Positions 1 through 10,241 of a stretch of DNA of 64,000 bases are shown here, piece by piece (the stretch's first letter is position 1; the number at the start of each line of letters is the position of its first letter). This DNA comes from Symsagittifera roscoffensis (taxonomy: Eukaryota; Xenacoelomorpha; Acoela; Convolutidae), in the NCBI RefSeq assembly GCF_963678635.1, contig NC_087066.1:43885624-43949623 (forward strand), read 5' to 3'. The translations under genes and the position numbers were made by a program. The notes below the pieces were generated by a model. It had not been told where the DNA came from. It made no database searches and saw only the letters and a list, made by a program, of their open reading frames with translations.

Positions 1-201
1 TTGTTCGAAAACTTAACAAAATTACAAATACAACACAACTGTAACGCAGTGTCGATTACGGGAGATATAAATTTTGAATACACTCATTGGAAAATGATGC
101 ACTCAAAGGACGAATATGAAAATGCAGTGTTAAAAAAGCTCATTGAACTTGACTATGAACAATTATTCGACTCCAAAAAAAACAGCTTGATGTTTTATTA
201 A
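1..201 (+). pseudogene. LINE-A endonuclease domain, C-terminal fragment
   Basis: The fragment is open from the window edge to 201. It contains GDINF followed by a tryptophan, the late motif of exonuclease-endonuclease-phosphatase nucleases of LINEs, which nick target DNA for target-primed reverse transcription. A frameshift in the run of A at about 174-182 moves the true frame away, and the reading then stops. Only the C-terminal third of the domain is in this unit, because the window begins here. It is a remnant and could not encode a working nuclease. Confidence 0.75.
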
Positions 202-1853
202 CAAACAACCCTGGAGTGATACTCAACTGGCACACGGACCATTCAGCAACAAACGCATACAGCATTGACAAATATTCATGCTCAGATCATTATGCTTACT
301 CTGCAACAATTAACATGGAAGCCAGTATCAAAGAAATAAACAAAGGTGAAATCTGGCGTTTAACAGAGCCGATTGGACGATAATAAATCAAGAAATAAAA
401 GACAAACCGTATTGTTACAGTAATGTAAATGAGCTCCTGCGTCAGTGGTATGCATGGTTATGGGACAAAATAAAGAACAATGTACCCAAGGTTACATCAC
501 ACAAATCAACTCTCTCCCGTGGGTGACGCCAAGTACGTCTCACATGCTAAAAAGAGTACAAACCTTAAAACGGCGTATTGATCGGCAAAACAAACCTAAT
601 TTAAGCCTTATCCTAAAACACAAAAAACTGGGAAAAAAATCTTCCAATAGCATTGACTGAAGATCAAGCAATTTACGAAGGAACAGTAACAAGCAGTAGA
701 CGATTCAGTGACCTACAAAAATACTTGAACAAAATAAATAGTTCCAGGCAATATCCCCAAAAAATGTTTTACAAGGAAAAATCCACAAGAGATGACACCC
801 AGAAAGCTACATTTTTTAATGAATTTTTCATCAGTGTATATCGAAAGGAATCAAATCTTAACCCTCTCGCACGAAATACAAACTGTTCTCCTACAGAAGA
901 AATCTGTACACAAATACACATTGAAGAAACCAAAATCGAATACATTCTCAAAAATCTTTTAACAAATAAAGCGTCAGGTTTTGATGGTATAGGTATTATA
1001 ATCCTAAAAAACTTTTCTGAAACTCTGTCAAAATTGCTCTATCTTCTCTTCCGCACATTCATTAACAAGCGGCTCTTCCCGACCTACTGGAAAACAAGTC
1101 AAGTGGCCCCAATTTTTAAAGAAAAGAACAAGGCGTCAGTTGAGTGCTACCGCCCAATTAGCCTTTTATGCTCCGCCTCGAAGGTCTTCGAAAAAATTAT
1201 CTTTGATAATATATACCCCAAAGTTCAACCTTTCTTGGAAAACGCACAATACGGCATCCGGCAAAAAAGATCAGCAGTACTACAAATGGTACAATTTTTG
1301 AGCAAAGTATATGAACTCTACGATGACAAAAATGTTCAAACACTATCGGTCCTTTATCTAGATTTTTCTAAAGCCTTTGATATAGTACCTCATAGTATCC
1401 TAATCGCTAAACTACGGAACATAGGTCTGGGCATTCAAATACAAAACATAATACAAGACTATCTAACAGATAGAATGCAATTTGTGAAAATCAATAAAAG
1501 TTCATCAACTCTGAAAGAAGTAACTAGCGGTGTACCACAGGGCTCAATTCTTGGCCCTCTATTTTTTATCATATTCATTAACGACTTTCCCAAATGCATT
1601 GAGAATTCGGATTGTTTTGGCTATTGTGACGATATGAAGATCTTCTCTACTGAAGAAATTCATCTGCAAAAAGACACGGCAAATGTTGAAAAATGGTGCA
1701 AAGAAAATAAAAGGCCGCTGATTGAAGATAAATGTAATTTGTTAAACCTCAAAGGGAAAATGGAAGTTACACTATTTAATACAAACGTTGATACCGCAAA
1801 GACCCAAAAAGACTTAGGTATTTCAATGTGTGACAACATTTCGTGGTCAGTAA
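1..1853 (+). mobile_element. LINE-A fragment, CR1/Jockey-like non-LTR retrotransposon, unit 1
   Basis: This piece holds the end of the endonuclease domain (1-201, with the GDINF motif), a linker broken by frameshifts and stops (202-652), and the reverse transcriptase (653-1853). The linker still encodes a WVTP-type segment in shifted frames near 520-600, so it is decayed coding sequence and not an intergenic gap. The copy ends at the TAA target site where the element 1 LTR begins at 1854. Confidence 0.88.
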
Positions 1854-1858
1854 TGTAA
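653..1858 (+). CDS. LINE-A reverse transcriptase (401 aa), unit 1
   Basis: Reverse transcriptase of a CR1/Jockey-like LINE. Visible motifs in order are a KASGFDGI block near residue 108, PIFK and YRPISLL near 150-170, YLDFSKAF (D237, motif A), GVPQGSILGP (motif B, about 293-302) and YCDD (324-327, motif C, where most families have YADD or FADD). The two metal-binding aspartates of motif C are present. The frame enters the first bases of the element 1 LTR and stops there. The LINE C-terminus lies far to the right (38835-39339 and 62020-62160), separated by the LTR element insertions. The endonuclease upstream is out of frame, so this is a decayed copy even though the polymerase part is open. 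Confidence 0.9.
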   Translation: MTEDQAIYEGTVTSSRRFSDLQKYLNKINSSRQYPQKMFYKEKSTRDDTQKATFFNEFFISVYRKESNLNPLARNTNCSPTEEICTQIHIEETKIEYILKNLLTNKASGFDGIGIIILKNFSETLSKLLYLLFRTFINKRLFPTYWKTSQVAPIFKEKNKASVECYRPISLLCSASKVFEKIIFDNIYPKVQPFLENAQYGIRQKRSAVLQMVQFLSKVYELYDDKNVQTLSVLYLDFSKAFDIVPHSILIAKLRNIGLGIQIQNIIQDYLTDRMQFVKINKSSSTLKEVTSGVPQGSILGPLFFIIFINDFPKCIENSDCFGYCDDMKIFSTEEIHLQKDTANVEKWCKENKRPLIEDKCNLLNLKGKMEVTLFNTNVDTAKTQKDLGISMCDNISWSVM

Positions 1859-2738
1859 CATTCGCCCAAATACTACACAGCGACGAAGCGTAGAAAAAGT
1901 ACCTTTTAACGACTGGCAGGCGTCAGTTACCTTAATTCTACTCGTTTTTCACCGTCTCGACCTTGCCAGTTGATTTTCTGGTCTGTTTAGGGCTAAGTAA
2001 AAAGTTACTATTTTTAGGCCATCAGTCAAACGACTTTTGATCAGCTTTCGTTTACATGCGAACACAACCACATAGCTGAGTCTCGGATCCTCAGACAACG
2101 TGATTGCCATTAAAAACACGGCTCGAACAACCTATTTTAATATGTTTTTGTGTGACAGTTCTATATTAAATTCATTGGAGATGGATTGACCCTTTCCTCT
2201 TTCTAGCTACTCATATTCTAAAATATCAAATAATACCGGTGTTAATTCAGACTTCTACGACATCCAAGTAGATACAAAGTCAGTTATAAATAGTCCCTTC
2301 ACATAAAACAGTCTCTGGGGGACCAATCCTCCGCTTCCGTAATCTTCCTGAGATAACGTCCTGATCTCTTCCAATTTGTGGCACGGGAGGGTTCCGTGGA
2401 ATATTCCTTCCCCACTGAAGCTTCCTTCTCCACCAATTTCCACTGCTAAGAGTCTTATCGTGTGTTGTTGCCACGATAAGAGGCTTCGTGTTTCTCGTCT
2501 CTTGTGCGACCGTTTTCCACAATATTTGTCGTTGTTCTGTTTTTTTCGTCCTTTTCCGTCAAAATGGTCGTCTTTTTGTATTTCTGAGAAATATTCACTC
2601 TTCGATCGAAATTTTAAAAATAAAAATTCTAGAATATTCCTACCTTCCTTCGCAATACTTTTTCGTTAATAAGGCCTTTATTCGTTTTCTTTCGTGTCGC
2701 CGGAAGGTTGCGCTGTGCCAATCTGGCAGAATGGCACA
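1854..2738 (-). repeat. Element 1 LTR copy in unit 1 (885 bp)
   Basis: It begins TGTAACATTCG and ends TGGCACA on the + strand, and is preceded by the target triplet TAA. It is followed at once by TACTCCCCGGAC, the polypurine tract on the minus strand. It is nearly identical to the copies at 8150-9034 and 14446-15329, and about 3-4% different from the 5' LTR at 37956-38834. A TATTTATA box on the minus strand (2285-2292) could mark the U3 promoter. Small open frames inside this LTR look like chance. Confidence 0.94.
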
Positions 2739-3472
2739 TACTCCCCGGACATGTCACCATCAATGTCCCTATTGATCGCATAACACCGGGTTATCGTGAA
2801 GTAGTGTTCCAGTTCTCTGTAATCAATCTTACAAATCGCATAAGAAAATGAAATTTATCTACTCCACCTCAACTCACTACGTGTTCACAAATGGCATCGT
2901 ACTACATCTCACTGCCTTTCAACATTTTCACTAAATTTGCACCATGAGGAGTGTCCTAGATAAAATTTCTTTTCTGACTACTTACGTCATCTTGCCATAA
3001 AACTTCTTTTCGCTCTTCGTGATTAAAAATCTGAGACGTGGCACGGCCACGCACCCGTTAAAATTAACTTATGCGGTCCTTTCAATATTAAAATTAAGAA
3101 ACTCTGTGGCTAGGAAAGTAGAGTAAACTTCTCGAGCGAGTTTACTCAAACTTACCATGTCGCCACACAGTGAAATTGTGTCTTACACAGGTTAAAAATT
3201 TCAGTCGTGTTTAAATAGGTAAATATACTCACCTATGTTCTATATATATACATAAGTAGTATAACTAAAATTCTCTTTCAACAATTTTAACAATTTTAAC
3301 AACTTTCAAAGTCTGGTTTGACCAACTTAAATCAAAACAAAAAGTTTAACAAGTTCAATAATCAAAACTTGGTTAATTGGTTCAAGTTTTAACACACAAA
3401 GACAATCAAGTTTTCTCTCCTTCTCTTCTTTTCTTTGCTCACGCCTTCACTTGTTCTCTTCGTTCATCATCT
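2739..3472 (-). other. Element 1 3' untranslated region, unit 1 copy
   Basis: This is AT-rich non-coding sequence between the end of ORF2 and the LTR. It starts with the polypurine tract at 2739-2750. It contains a nested inverted repeat: perfect 9-bp arms at 3121-3129 and 3139-3147, inside outer arms at 3102-3110 and 3162-3170 that match at 8 of 9 bases. I see no gene in it. Confidence 0.75.
3102..3170 (-). other. Nested hairpin in element 1 3' UTR (unit 1)
   Basis: The inner stem GAGTAAACT / AGTTTACTC is perfect, with a 9-nt loop. The outer stem pairs CTCTGTGGC with GCCACACAG apart from one mismatch. The same structure recurs at 9398-9466 and 15693-15761. Its place in the 3' UTR of an unspliced retroelement RNA would suit an export or stability element, but that is inference. 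Confidence 0.55.
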
Positions 3473-3904
3473 TCATTCCATCGCTTCTCCATCCTGATCT
3501 TCAGCTTCGCTGTCTTCTAGGACTTTCTCCAGCATGTCCATGGAGTTGCGGGCCGTGCCCCAACTCTCCTGTTCCAACAGCCTCGGTTTGCAACAAGGTA
3601 GCAAGTCCACATTCACCTTTTGCTCCTGGTTCCTGCAAAAGCTGTTGTGAAGACATAGGCTCACATTTCTTTCTAGGTCAGCTCTTAAGACCTCTTTCTT
3701 CTCATCTTCAGTTACACAAGGCGCTCCAGCTACTCGCTTCACCGCCGTGGTGACCGCGTTTCTGTGCGTCAGGAATGCTCTCTTATAGGCTCCCGGTCCT
3801 ATATCTAGCTGGAAAGATTGATAGGCTTCCGTGTTCCTCGACATGTGACGGTTCGCGCGTTCATACATCCATGATATCATCACTGCACGGAACCAAGGCA
3901 TCAA
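3473..3904 (-). pseudogene. Element 1 ORF2 C-terminal segment, unit 1
   Basis: This is the last 143 residues of the ORF2 polyprotein, duplicated with the tandem unit. It starts in a frame shifted from the preceding ORF2 segment and ends with an acidic tail rich in E and D. It includes a YKRAFLTHRNA segment that is also present in element 2 near 41000. Its function is unknown. It duplicates 9769-10200 and 16064-16495. Confidence 0.7.
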
Positions 3905-3945
3905 TCTTTGCCTTGACCATATTCTTTCAATGGCTTTGGGTATTC

Positions 3946-5757
3946 TCAGAATCTGCAGGTGGTTCTGAAAAGATCCAATTCACGACTCATCTTCACGTTG
4001 CTCAGCTGCTCAGGAGTCGGCACGGCCGTCTCCTGTTCACTTGTGTCCGCGTTAGCCTCCAACCATCTCACTGCCAGCATGGCACTAACCACCACGATTG
4101 ACACCTGTTGATTCTGATCGGGCAATCCCGTAGAGTACAACTCTTCCACGTCCCATACCAGCATCAGATTCCCGCGTTTGGGGTACCACAACGTCTGCGC
4201 CAAGCAGTGGCAAGGATACTCCCCATGGGTTCTCACTATGTTCCTTCGGGTACGATACCCCGAGGCTCCCAGCAACGGTTCCACCTCCATCAGAATTCTG
4301 TGTAAATCGTCTTTCTCCTCTATGGTGGGGAATTCAGTGGGTAACGCTCCACTCGCTTTCTGCTTCTGGAACTCACTCACATTACCTTCGTTCAATCTCA
4401 GGAACTCTTCACCCACTACATCTTGCAACTCGCCTTCAGATCTCTTCGGGACTGCCCGAAAGATCTTCGCCAACAAATCATATGACCTCTCCGACATTCT
4501 GGCCAACCTCACGCACTTTGGCACAGAGAAAAGTTGGTCAATCAACACCTGCTGCGTCCTCGCATCCATCAACACCATGTGCGTAGGATACCTACTATTG
4601 CAATATGGCGCGGAGCTTGAACCCACCAGATATTTTGAACCAGTAGGTTTATGATATGCTTCACTATCCTTCAGATTCATTTCGTTTTCCAGAGCCTCTC
4701 GCCAGCCTCCGATCTTCTGCTCTGTCTGCAATGCTCCAGGGAATACTTCCACGCTGAGGGACGTCACCAGCTCATGGAAACGCTCCAGGCGCTCAAGCGA
4801 TTCTATCGAACTCGTCATGCTACAAAATCCTAAGGCTGTGGTCAAGTTTACATCCGTCACCCCATGACAGTCCGCGACCAACTCCATGCCACTCTTATCC
4901 GACATGCTCAATCTTCCGTGCAATCGTGCCAGTTGTCGATGCTGCTCGCTCAGCGTAATCAGGCAGTGCCCCAAGTTGCAAACATGTCCTTCCATCCCAC
5001 TATGTTGAGCCAAGCATGTGCCTTGCTTCAACCAATTGCTCAATGGACTTTCCTCGGATAGCTCCGTGGATGGGTTGCTCTTCCGCTTCGTCAACCTCAT
5101 GGCCAGCAGATGGTGTATCATGGCCAGATCATGTAAACTTGCGTCATCATCCAGGTCTAACGTGATATCCGCCGTCATGTCCCAGATTAAACCGGCGTTA
5201 GGATGAGGACACCAAGAAGGCTTCATGAGTTCCCACATCGTTACTAGACTTGTTTTCAAGGGACCGTCCCAAGAACCGCAATCAAAACTCACTTGCCCCT
5301 TTAGCTCGGGAGCCGAGGGTTCGACCACTCGTTCTTCTAAGATAATTCCCAGCTTGGGTTGTTCCACCATCATCATTCCAGTTTCTTTAATCCGTTCAAC
5401 CCAGAAATTGAGTACTATGACTTGCTCATAGTCGAAGTACGCTTCCCTGGCTTCTTCATTCACGAAGGGATTATACGCCATCCCCGGTACGCCAGACACA
5501 TATTGGAACGACTTCAGTTTCCCTAGTGTTGCAAAGTCTTTTTGCCCCCTGACTGCTTCAATCAACTCCCGGTTCACTTTCAATTCTTTGTTGGAATATC
5601 TTCTCACTTCTTCCAACTTGCGATAGCTCTCCATGTCATTCGACTCCCTATTTGGTACAGTCAACGGCATATCCTGATATAGTTCCAGGAGTGCCCTAAG
5701 GAAGTTTCTTTCGCAATCAACTCCCTTCTGCCGAATGATCTTTACGCATTCTCCCAA
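3946..5757 (-). pseudogene. Element 1 ORF2 Cys/His-rich region, unit 1
   Basis: A 603-residue open stretch of the unrecognised ORF2 C-terminal region. Segments conserved with element 2 include YVSGV.G.AYNPF, PSWCPHP, a cluster of Cys and His near the middle, and a CHCLAQT.WYP block followed by LVWD.E. It is cut from its N-terminal part by a 52-bp deletion at 5772/5773 that shifts the frame. The full element keeps these bases at 18364-18415. With neither LTR pair nor gag-pol attached, this copy is a passenger of the tandem duplication. Confidence 0.75.
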
Positions 5758-6068
5758 AACAGGAGTGGGGATGCTATCGCAGAATCGTCTTTTGAAATCA
5801 ACACTCGCAGAGCTTCCATCAACTCCAGCTCCTGTTCCTGTGATTTCGAATCGTTGCTGGCTTCATATTCCGCCTTCTTGATGCCCATCAAGCACCAAGC
5901 CAACCGTACTTGCAGGTCAGTTCTCGTGCACGGATGAGCCAGGTACGCTGTCACCGTCGCAGGTGCATGCATCGTCTCGTCGAAGTATCTCTGGAGGGCC
6001 GCCCTCCAGGAAATTTCTAGTAGTTTTTCCAATCCGATTTCGTTCGCTTCAGAGGACATTACACACAT
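5742..6068 (-). pseudogene. Element 1 ORF2 fragment joined to LINE-A, unit 1
   Basis: A 108-residue frame whose first few codons are LINE-A DNA read backwards and whose remainder is element 1 ORF2. It enters at the junction near 6060 and ends in a false tail created by the 52-bp deletion. It marks the duplication breakpoint and is not a functional gene. Confidence 0.7.
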
Positions 6069-8149
6069 ATAATTCGCAAAGATAGAAAAAATTCCACTTT
6101 AGAAACCAATCACGGAGGCGTACTCATGGCGATAAAAGAAAATGTGCATTACGAAGAAATTGATGCTCAAATAGCAAATGAAGAATGCATAGTGGCCAAA
6201 CTAACAGGTGAAACTGGGCATCATCAAATTCTCTGCTGTGTTTATAATCCCCCGAAAAACAGTAAATACCAATGGAAACAACAAAACTTCATCAGTTTGT
6301 TCGAAAACTTAACAAAATTACAAATACAACACAACTGTAACGCAGTGTCGATTACGGGAGATATAAATTTTGAATACACTCATTGGAAAATGATGCACTC
6401 AAAGGACGAATATGAAAATGCAGTGTTAAAAAAGCTCATTGAACTTGACTATGAACAATTATTCGACTCCAAAAAAAGCAGCTTGATGTTTTATTAACAA
6501 ACAACCCTGGAGTGATACTCAACTGGCACACGGACCATTCAGCAACAAACGCATACAGCATTGACAAATATTCATGCTCAGATCATTATGCTTACTCTGC
6601 AACAATTAACATGGAAGCCAGTATCAAAGAAATAAACAAAGGTGAAATCTGGCGTTTAACAGAGCCGATTGGACGATAATAAATCAAGAAATAAAAGACA
6701 AACCGTATTGTTACAGTAATGTAAATGAGCTCCTGCGTCAGTGGTATGCATGGTTATGGGACAAAATAAAGAACAATGTACCCAAGGTTACATCACACAA
6801 ATCAACTCTCTCCCGTGGGTGACGCCAAGTACGTCTCACATGCTAAAAAGAGTACAAACCTTAAAACGGCGTATTGATCGGCAAAACAAACCTAATTTAA
6901 GCCTTATCCTAAAACACAAAAAACTGGAAAAAAAATCTTCCAATAGCATTGACTGAAGATCAAGCAATTTACGAAGGAACAGTAACAAGCAGTAGACGAT
7001 TCAGTGACCTACAAAAATACTTGAACAAAATAAATAGTTCCAGGCAATATCCCCAAAAAATGTTTTACAAGGAAAAATCCACAAGAGATGACACCCAGAA
7101 AGCTACATTTTTTAATGAATTTTTCATCAGTGTATATCGAAAGGAATCAAATCTTAACCCTCTCGCACGAAATACAAACTGTTCTCCTACAGAAGAAATC
7201 TGTACACAAATACACATTGAAGAAACCAAAATCGAATACATTCTCAAAAATCTTTTAACAAATAAAGCGTCAGGTTTTGATGGTATAGGTATTATAATCC
7301 TAAAAAACTTTTCTGAAACTCTGTCAAAATTGCTCTATCTTCTCTTCCGCACATTCATTAACAAGCGGCTCTTCCCGACCTACTGGAAAACAAGTCAAGT
7401 GGCCCCAATTTTTAAAGAAAAGAACAAGGCGTCAGTTGAGTGCTACCGCCCAATTAGCCTTTTATGCTCCGCCTCGAAGGTCTTCGAAAAAATTATCTTT
7501 GATAATATATACCCCAAAGTTCAACCTTTCTTGGAAAACGCACAATACGGCATCCGGCAAAAAAGATCAGCAGTACTACAAATGGTACAATTTTTGAGCA
7601 AAGTATATGAACTCTACGATGACAAAAATGTTCAAACACTATCGGTCCTTTATCTAGATTTTTCTAAAGCCTTTGATATAGTACCTCATAGTATCCTAAT
7701 CGCTAAACTACAGAACATAGGTCTGGGCATTCAAATACAAAACATAATACAAGACTATCTAACAGATAGAATGCAATTTGTGAAAATCAATAAAAGTTCA
7801 TCAACTCTGAAAGAAGTAACTAGCGGTGTACCACAGGGCTCAATTCTTGGCCCTCTATTTTTTATCATATTCATTAACGACTTTCCCAAATGCATTGAGA
7901 ATTCGGATTGTTTTGGCTATTGTGACGATATGAAGATCTTCTCTACTGAAGAAATTCATCTGCAAAAAGACACGGCAAATGTTGAAAAATGGTGCAAAGA
8001 AAATAAAAGGCCGCTGATTGAAGATAAATGTAATTTGTTAAACCTCAAAGGGAAAATGGAAGTTACACTATTTAATACAAACGTTGATACCGCAAAGACC
8101 CAAAAAGACTTAGGTATTTCAATGTGTGACAACATTTCGTGGTCAGTAA
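6061..8149 (+). mobile_element. LINE-A fragment, CR1/Jockey-like, unit 2
   Basis: LINE-A begins abruptly inside the endonuclease domain: the open frame runs back past the first ATG at 6126 to the junction near 6061, so the 5' end is a breakpoint and not a natural LINE start. The endonuclease is followed by a frameshifted linker (6498-6948) and the reverse transcriptase. It ends at target triplet TAA before the LTR. Confidence 0.9.
6126..6497 (+). pseudogene. LINE-A endonuclease domain (partial, 123 aa), unit 2
   Basis: C-terminal part of an exonuclease-endonuclease-phosphatase nuclease. The upstream codons read NHGGVL, typical of the strand before the VYNPP segment (YNPP at about residue 40). 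GDINFEYTHW follows near residues 80-89. The N-terminal catalytic residues are absent because the unit starts inside the domain. The frame ends early because of an indel in a run of A at about 6470-6480; the next frame continues with LLTNNPG-type sequence. Confidence 0.8.
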
Positions 8150-8154
8150 TGTAA
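6949..8154 (+). CDS. LINE-A reverse transcriptase (401 aa), unit 2
   Basis: Copy of the 401-residue reverse transcriptase in unit 1, with one visible amino-acid difference (R to Q after IAKL). Motif A aspartate, GVPQGSILGP and YCDD are all present. The C-terminal thumb and zinc-like tail are missing, because the LTR interrupts the frame at 8150. The sequence is open but belongs to a LINE with a broken endonuclease and an interrupted C-terminus, so it should be inactive. Confidence 0.9.
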   Translation: MTEDQAIYEGTVTSSRRFSDLQKYLNKINSSRQYPQKMFYKEKSTRDDTQKATFFNEFFISVYRKESNLNPLARNTNCSPTEEICTQIHIEETKIEYILKNLLTNKASGFDGIGIIILKNFSETLSKLLYLLFRTFINKRLFPTYWKTSQVAPIFKEKNKASVECYRPISLLCSASKVFEKIIFDNIYPKVQPFLENAQYGIRQKRSAVLQMVQFLSKVYELYDDKNVQTLSVLYLDFSKAFDIVPHSILIAKLQNIGLGIQIQNIIQDYLTDRMQFVKINKSSSTLKEVTSGVPQGSILGPLFFIIFINDFPKCIENSDCFGYCDDMKIFSTEEIHLQKDTANVEKWCKENKRPLIEDKCNLLNLKGKMEVTLFNTNVDTAKTQKDLGISMCDNISWSVM

Positions 8155-9034
8155 CATTCGCCCAAATACTACACAGCGACGAAGCGTAGAAAAAGTACCT
8201 TTTAACGACTGGCAGGCGTCAGTTACCTTAATTCTACTCGTTTTTCACCGTCTCGACCTTGCCAGTTGATTTTCTGGTCTGTTTAGGGCTAAGTAAAAAG
8301 TTACTATTTTTAGGCCATCAGTCAAACGACTTTTGATCAGCTTTCGTTTACATGCGAACACAACCACATAGCTGAGTCTCGGATCCTCAGACTACGTGAT
8401 TGCCATTAAAAACACGGCTCGAACAACCTATTTTAATATGTTTTTGTGTGACAGTTCTATATTAAATTCATTGGAGATGGATTGACCCTTTCCTCTTTCT
8501 AGCTACTCATATTCTAAAATATCAAATAATACCGGTGTTAATTCAGACTTCTACGACATCCAAGTAGATACAAAGTCAGTTATAAATAGTCCCTTCACAT
8601 AAAACAGTCTCTGGGGGACCAAGCCTCCGCTTCCGTAATCTTCCTGAGATAACGTCCTGATCTCTTCCAATTTGTGGCACGGGAGGGTTCCGTGGAATAT
8701 TCCTTCCCCACTGAAGCTTCCTTCTCCACCAATTTCCACTGCTAAGAGTCTTATCGTGTGTTGTTGCCACGATAAGAGGCTTCGTGTTTCTCGTCTCTTG
8801 TGCGACCGTTTTCCACAATATTTGTCGTTGTTCTGTTTTTTTCGTCCTTTTCCGTCAAAATGGTCGTCTTTTTGTATTTCTGAGAAATATTCACTCTTCG
8901 ATCGAAATTTTAAAAATAAAAATTCTAGAATATTCCTACCTTCCTTCGCAATACTTTTTCGTTAATAAGGCCTTTATTCGTTTTCTTTCGTGTCGCCGGA
9001 AGGTTGCGCTGTGCCAATCTGGCAGAATGGCACA
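8150..9034 (-). repeat. Element 1 LTR copy in unit 2 (885 bp)
   Basis: Same ends as the unit 1 LTR (TGTAACATTCG to TGGCACA), flanked by TAA on the left and by the polypurine tract TACTCCCCGGAC (9035-9046) on the right. It is present only as part of the tandem unit and has no partner LTR of its own. Confidence 0.94.
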
Positions 9035-9768
9035 TACTCCCCGGACATGTCACCATCAATGTCCCTATTGATCGCATAACACCGGGTTATCGTGAAGTAG
9101 TGTTCCAGTTCTCTGTAATCAATCTTACAAATCGCATAAGAAAATGAAATTTATCTACTCCACCTCAACTCACTACGTGTTCACAAATGGCATCGTACTA
9201 CATCTCACTGCCTTTCAACATTTTCACTAAATTTGCACCATGAGGAGTGTCCTAGATAAAATTTCTTTTCTGACTACTTACGTCATCTTGCCATAAAACT
9301 TCTTTTCGCTCTTCGTGATTAAAAATCTGAGACGTGGCACGGCCACGCACCCGTTAAAATTAACTTATGCGGTCCTTTCAATATTAAAATTAAGAAACTC
9401 TGTGGCTAGGAAAGTAGAGTAAACTTCTCGAGCGAGTTTACTCAAACTTACCATGTCGCCACACAGTGAAATTGTGTCTTACACAGGTTAAAAATTTCAG
9501 TCGTGTTTAAATAGGTAAATATACTCACCTATGTTCTATATATATACATAAGTAGTATAACTAAAATTCTCTTTCAACAATTTTAACAATTTTAACAACT
9601 TTCAAAGTCTGGTTTGACCAACTTAAATCAAAACAAAAAGTTTAACAAGTTCAATAATCAAAACTTGGTTAATTGGTTCAAGTTTTAACACACAAAGACA
9701 ATCAAGTTTTCTCTCCTTCTCTTCTTTTCTTTGCTCACGTCTTCACTTGTTCTCTTCGTTCATCATCT
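9035..9768 (-). other. Element 1 3' untranslated region, unit 2 copy
   Basis: Non-coding AT-rich sequence with the polypurine tract at its LTR edge and the nested hairpin at 9398-9466 (inner arms 9417-9425 and 9435-9443). I see nothing else in it. Confidence 0.75.
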
Positions 9769-10200
9769 TCATTCCATCGCTTCTCCATCCTGATCTTCAG
9801 CTTCGCTGTCTTCTAGGACTTTCTCCAGCATGTCCATGGAGTTGCGGGCCGTGCCCCAACTCTCCTGTTCCAACAGCCTCGGTTTGCAACAAGGTAGCAA
9901 GTCCACATTCACCTTTTGCTCCTGGTTCCTGCAAAAGCTGTTGTGAAGACATAGGCTCACATTTCTTTCTAGGTCAGCTCTTAAGACCTCTTTCTTCTCA
10001 TCTTCAGTTACACAAGGCGCTCCAGCTACTCGCTTCACCGCCGTGGTGACCGCGTTTCTGTGCGTCAGGAATGCTCTCTTATAGGCTCCCGGTCCTATAT
10101 CTAGCTGGAAAGATTGATAGGCTTCCGTGTTCCTCGACATGTGACGGTTCGCGCGTTCATACATCCATGATATCATCACTGCACGGAACCAAGGCATCAA
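9769..10200 (-). pseudogene. Element 1 ORF2 C-terminal segment, unit 2
   Basis: Identical in protein sequence to 3473-3904: 143 residues with an acidic C-terminus, shifted in frame from the segment before it. It is the last piece of the ORF2 polyprotein and its function is unknown. Confidence 0.7.
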
Positions 10201-10241
10201 TCTTTGCCTTGACCATATTCTTTCAATGGCTTTGGGTATTC

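Larger units (their letters stand above)
1..6060. repeat. Tandem 6.3-kb unit 1 (5' part outside the window)
   Basis: Position 1 corresponds to 6297 of the next unit (period 6,296 bp). The unit joins LINE-A sequence (+ strand), an element 1 LTR and the 3' part of element 1 (minus strand). It ends at a junction where element 1 ORF2 sequence runs straight into LINE-A. By eye it differs from unit 2 at only about half a dozen positions. It carries the same 52-bp deletion as unit 2 (at 5772/5773), which the full element lacks. Confidence 0.93.

Noticed and set aside
2255-2775. Small open frames on both strands within element 1 LTR copies (also at 8551-9071 and 14846-15366)
   Set aside because: They overlap each other in several frames, show no domain, and sit in LTR sequence; the 5' LTR does not keep all of them intact.
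3451-5431. Plus-strand open frames across the ORF2 region (also in units 2 and 3)
   Set aside because: They are antisense shadows of the minus-strand ORF2, whose protein is conserved between two element families.
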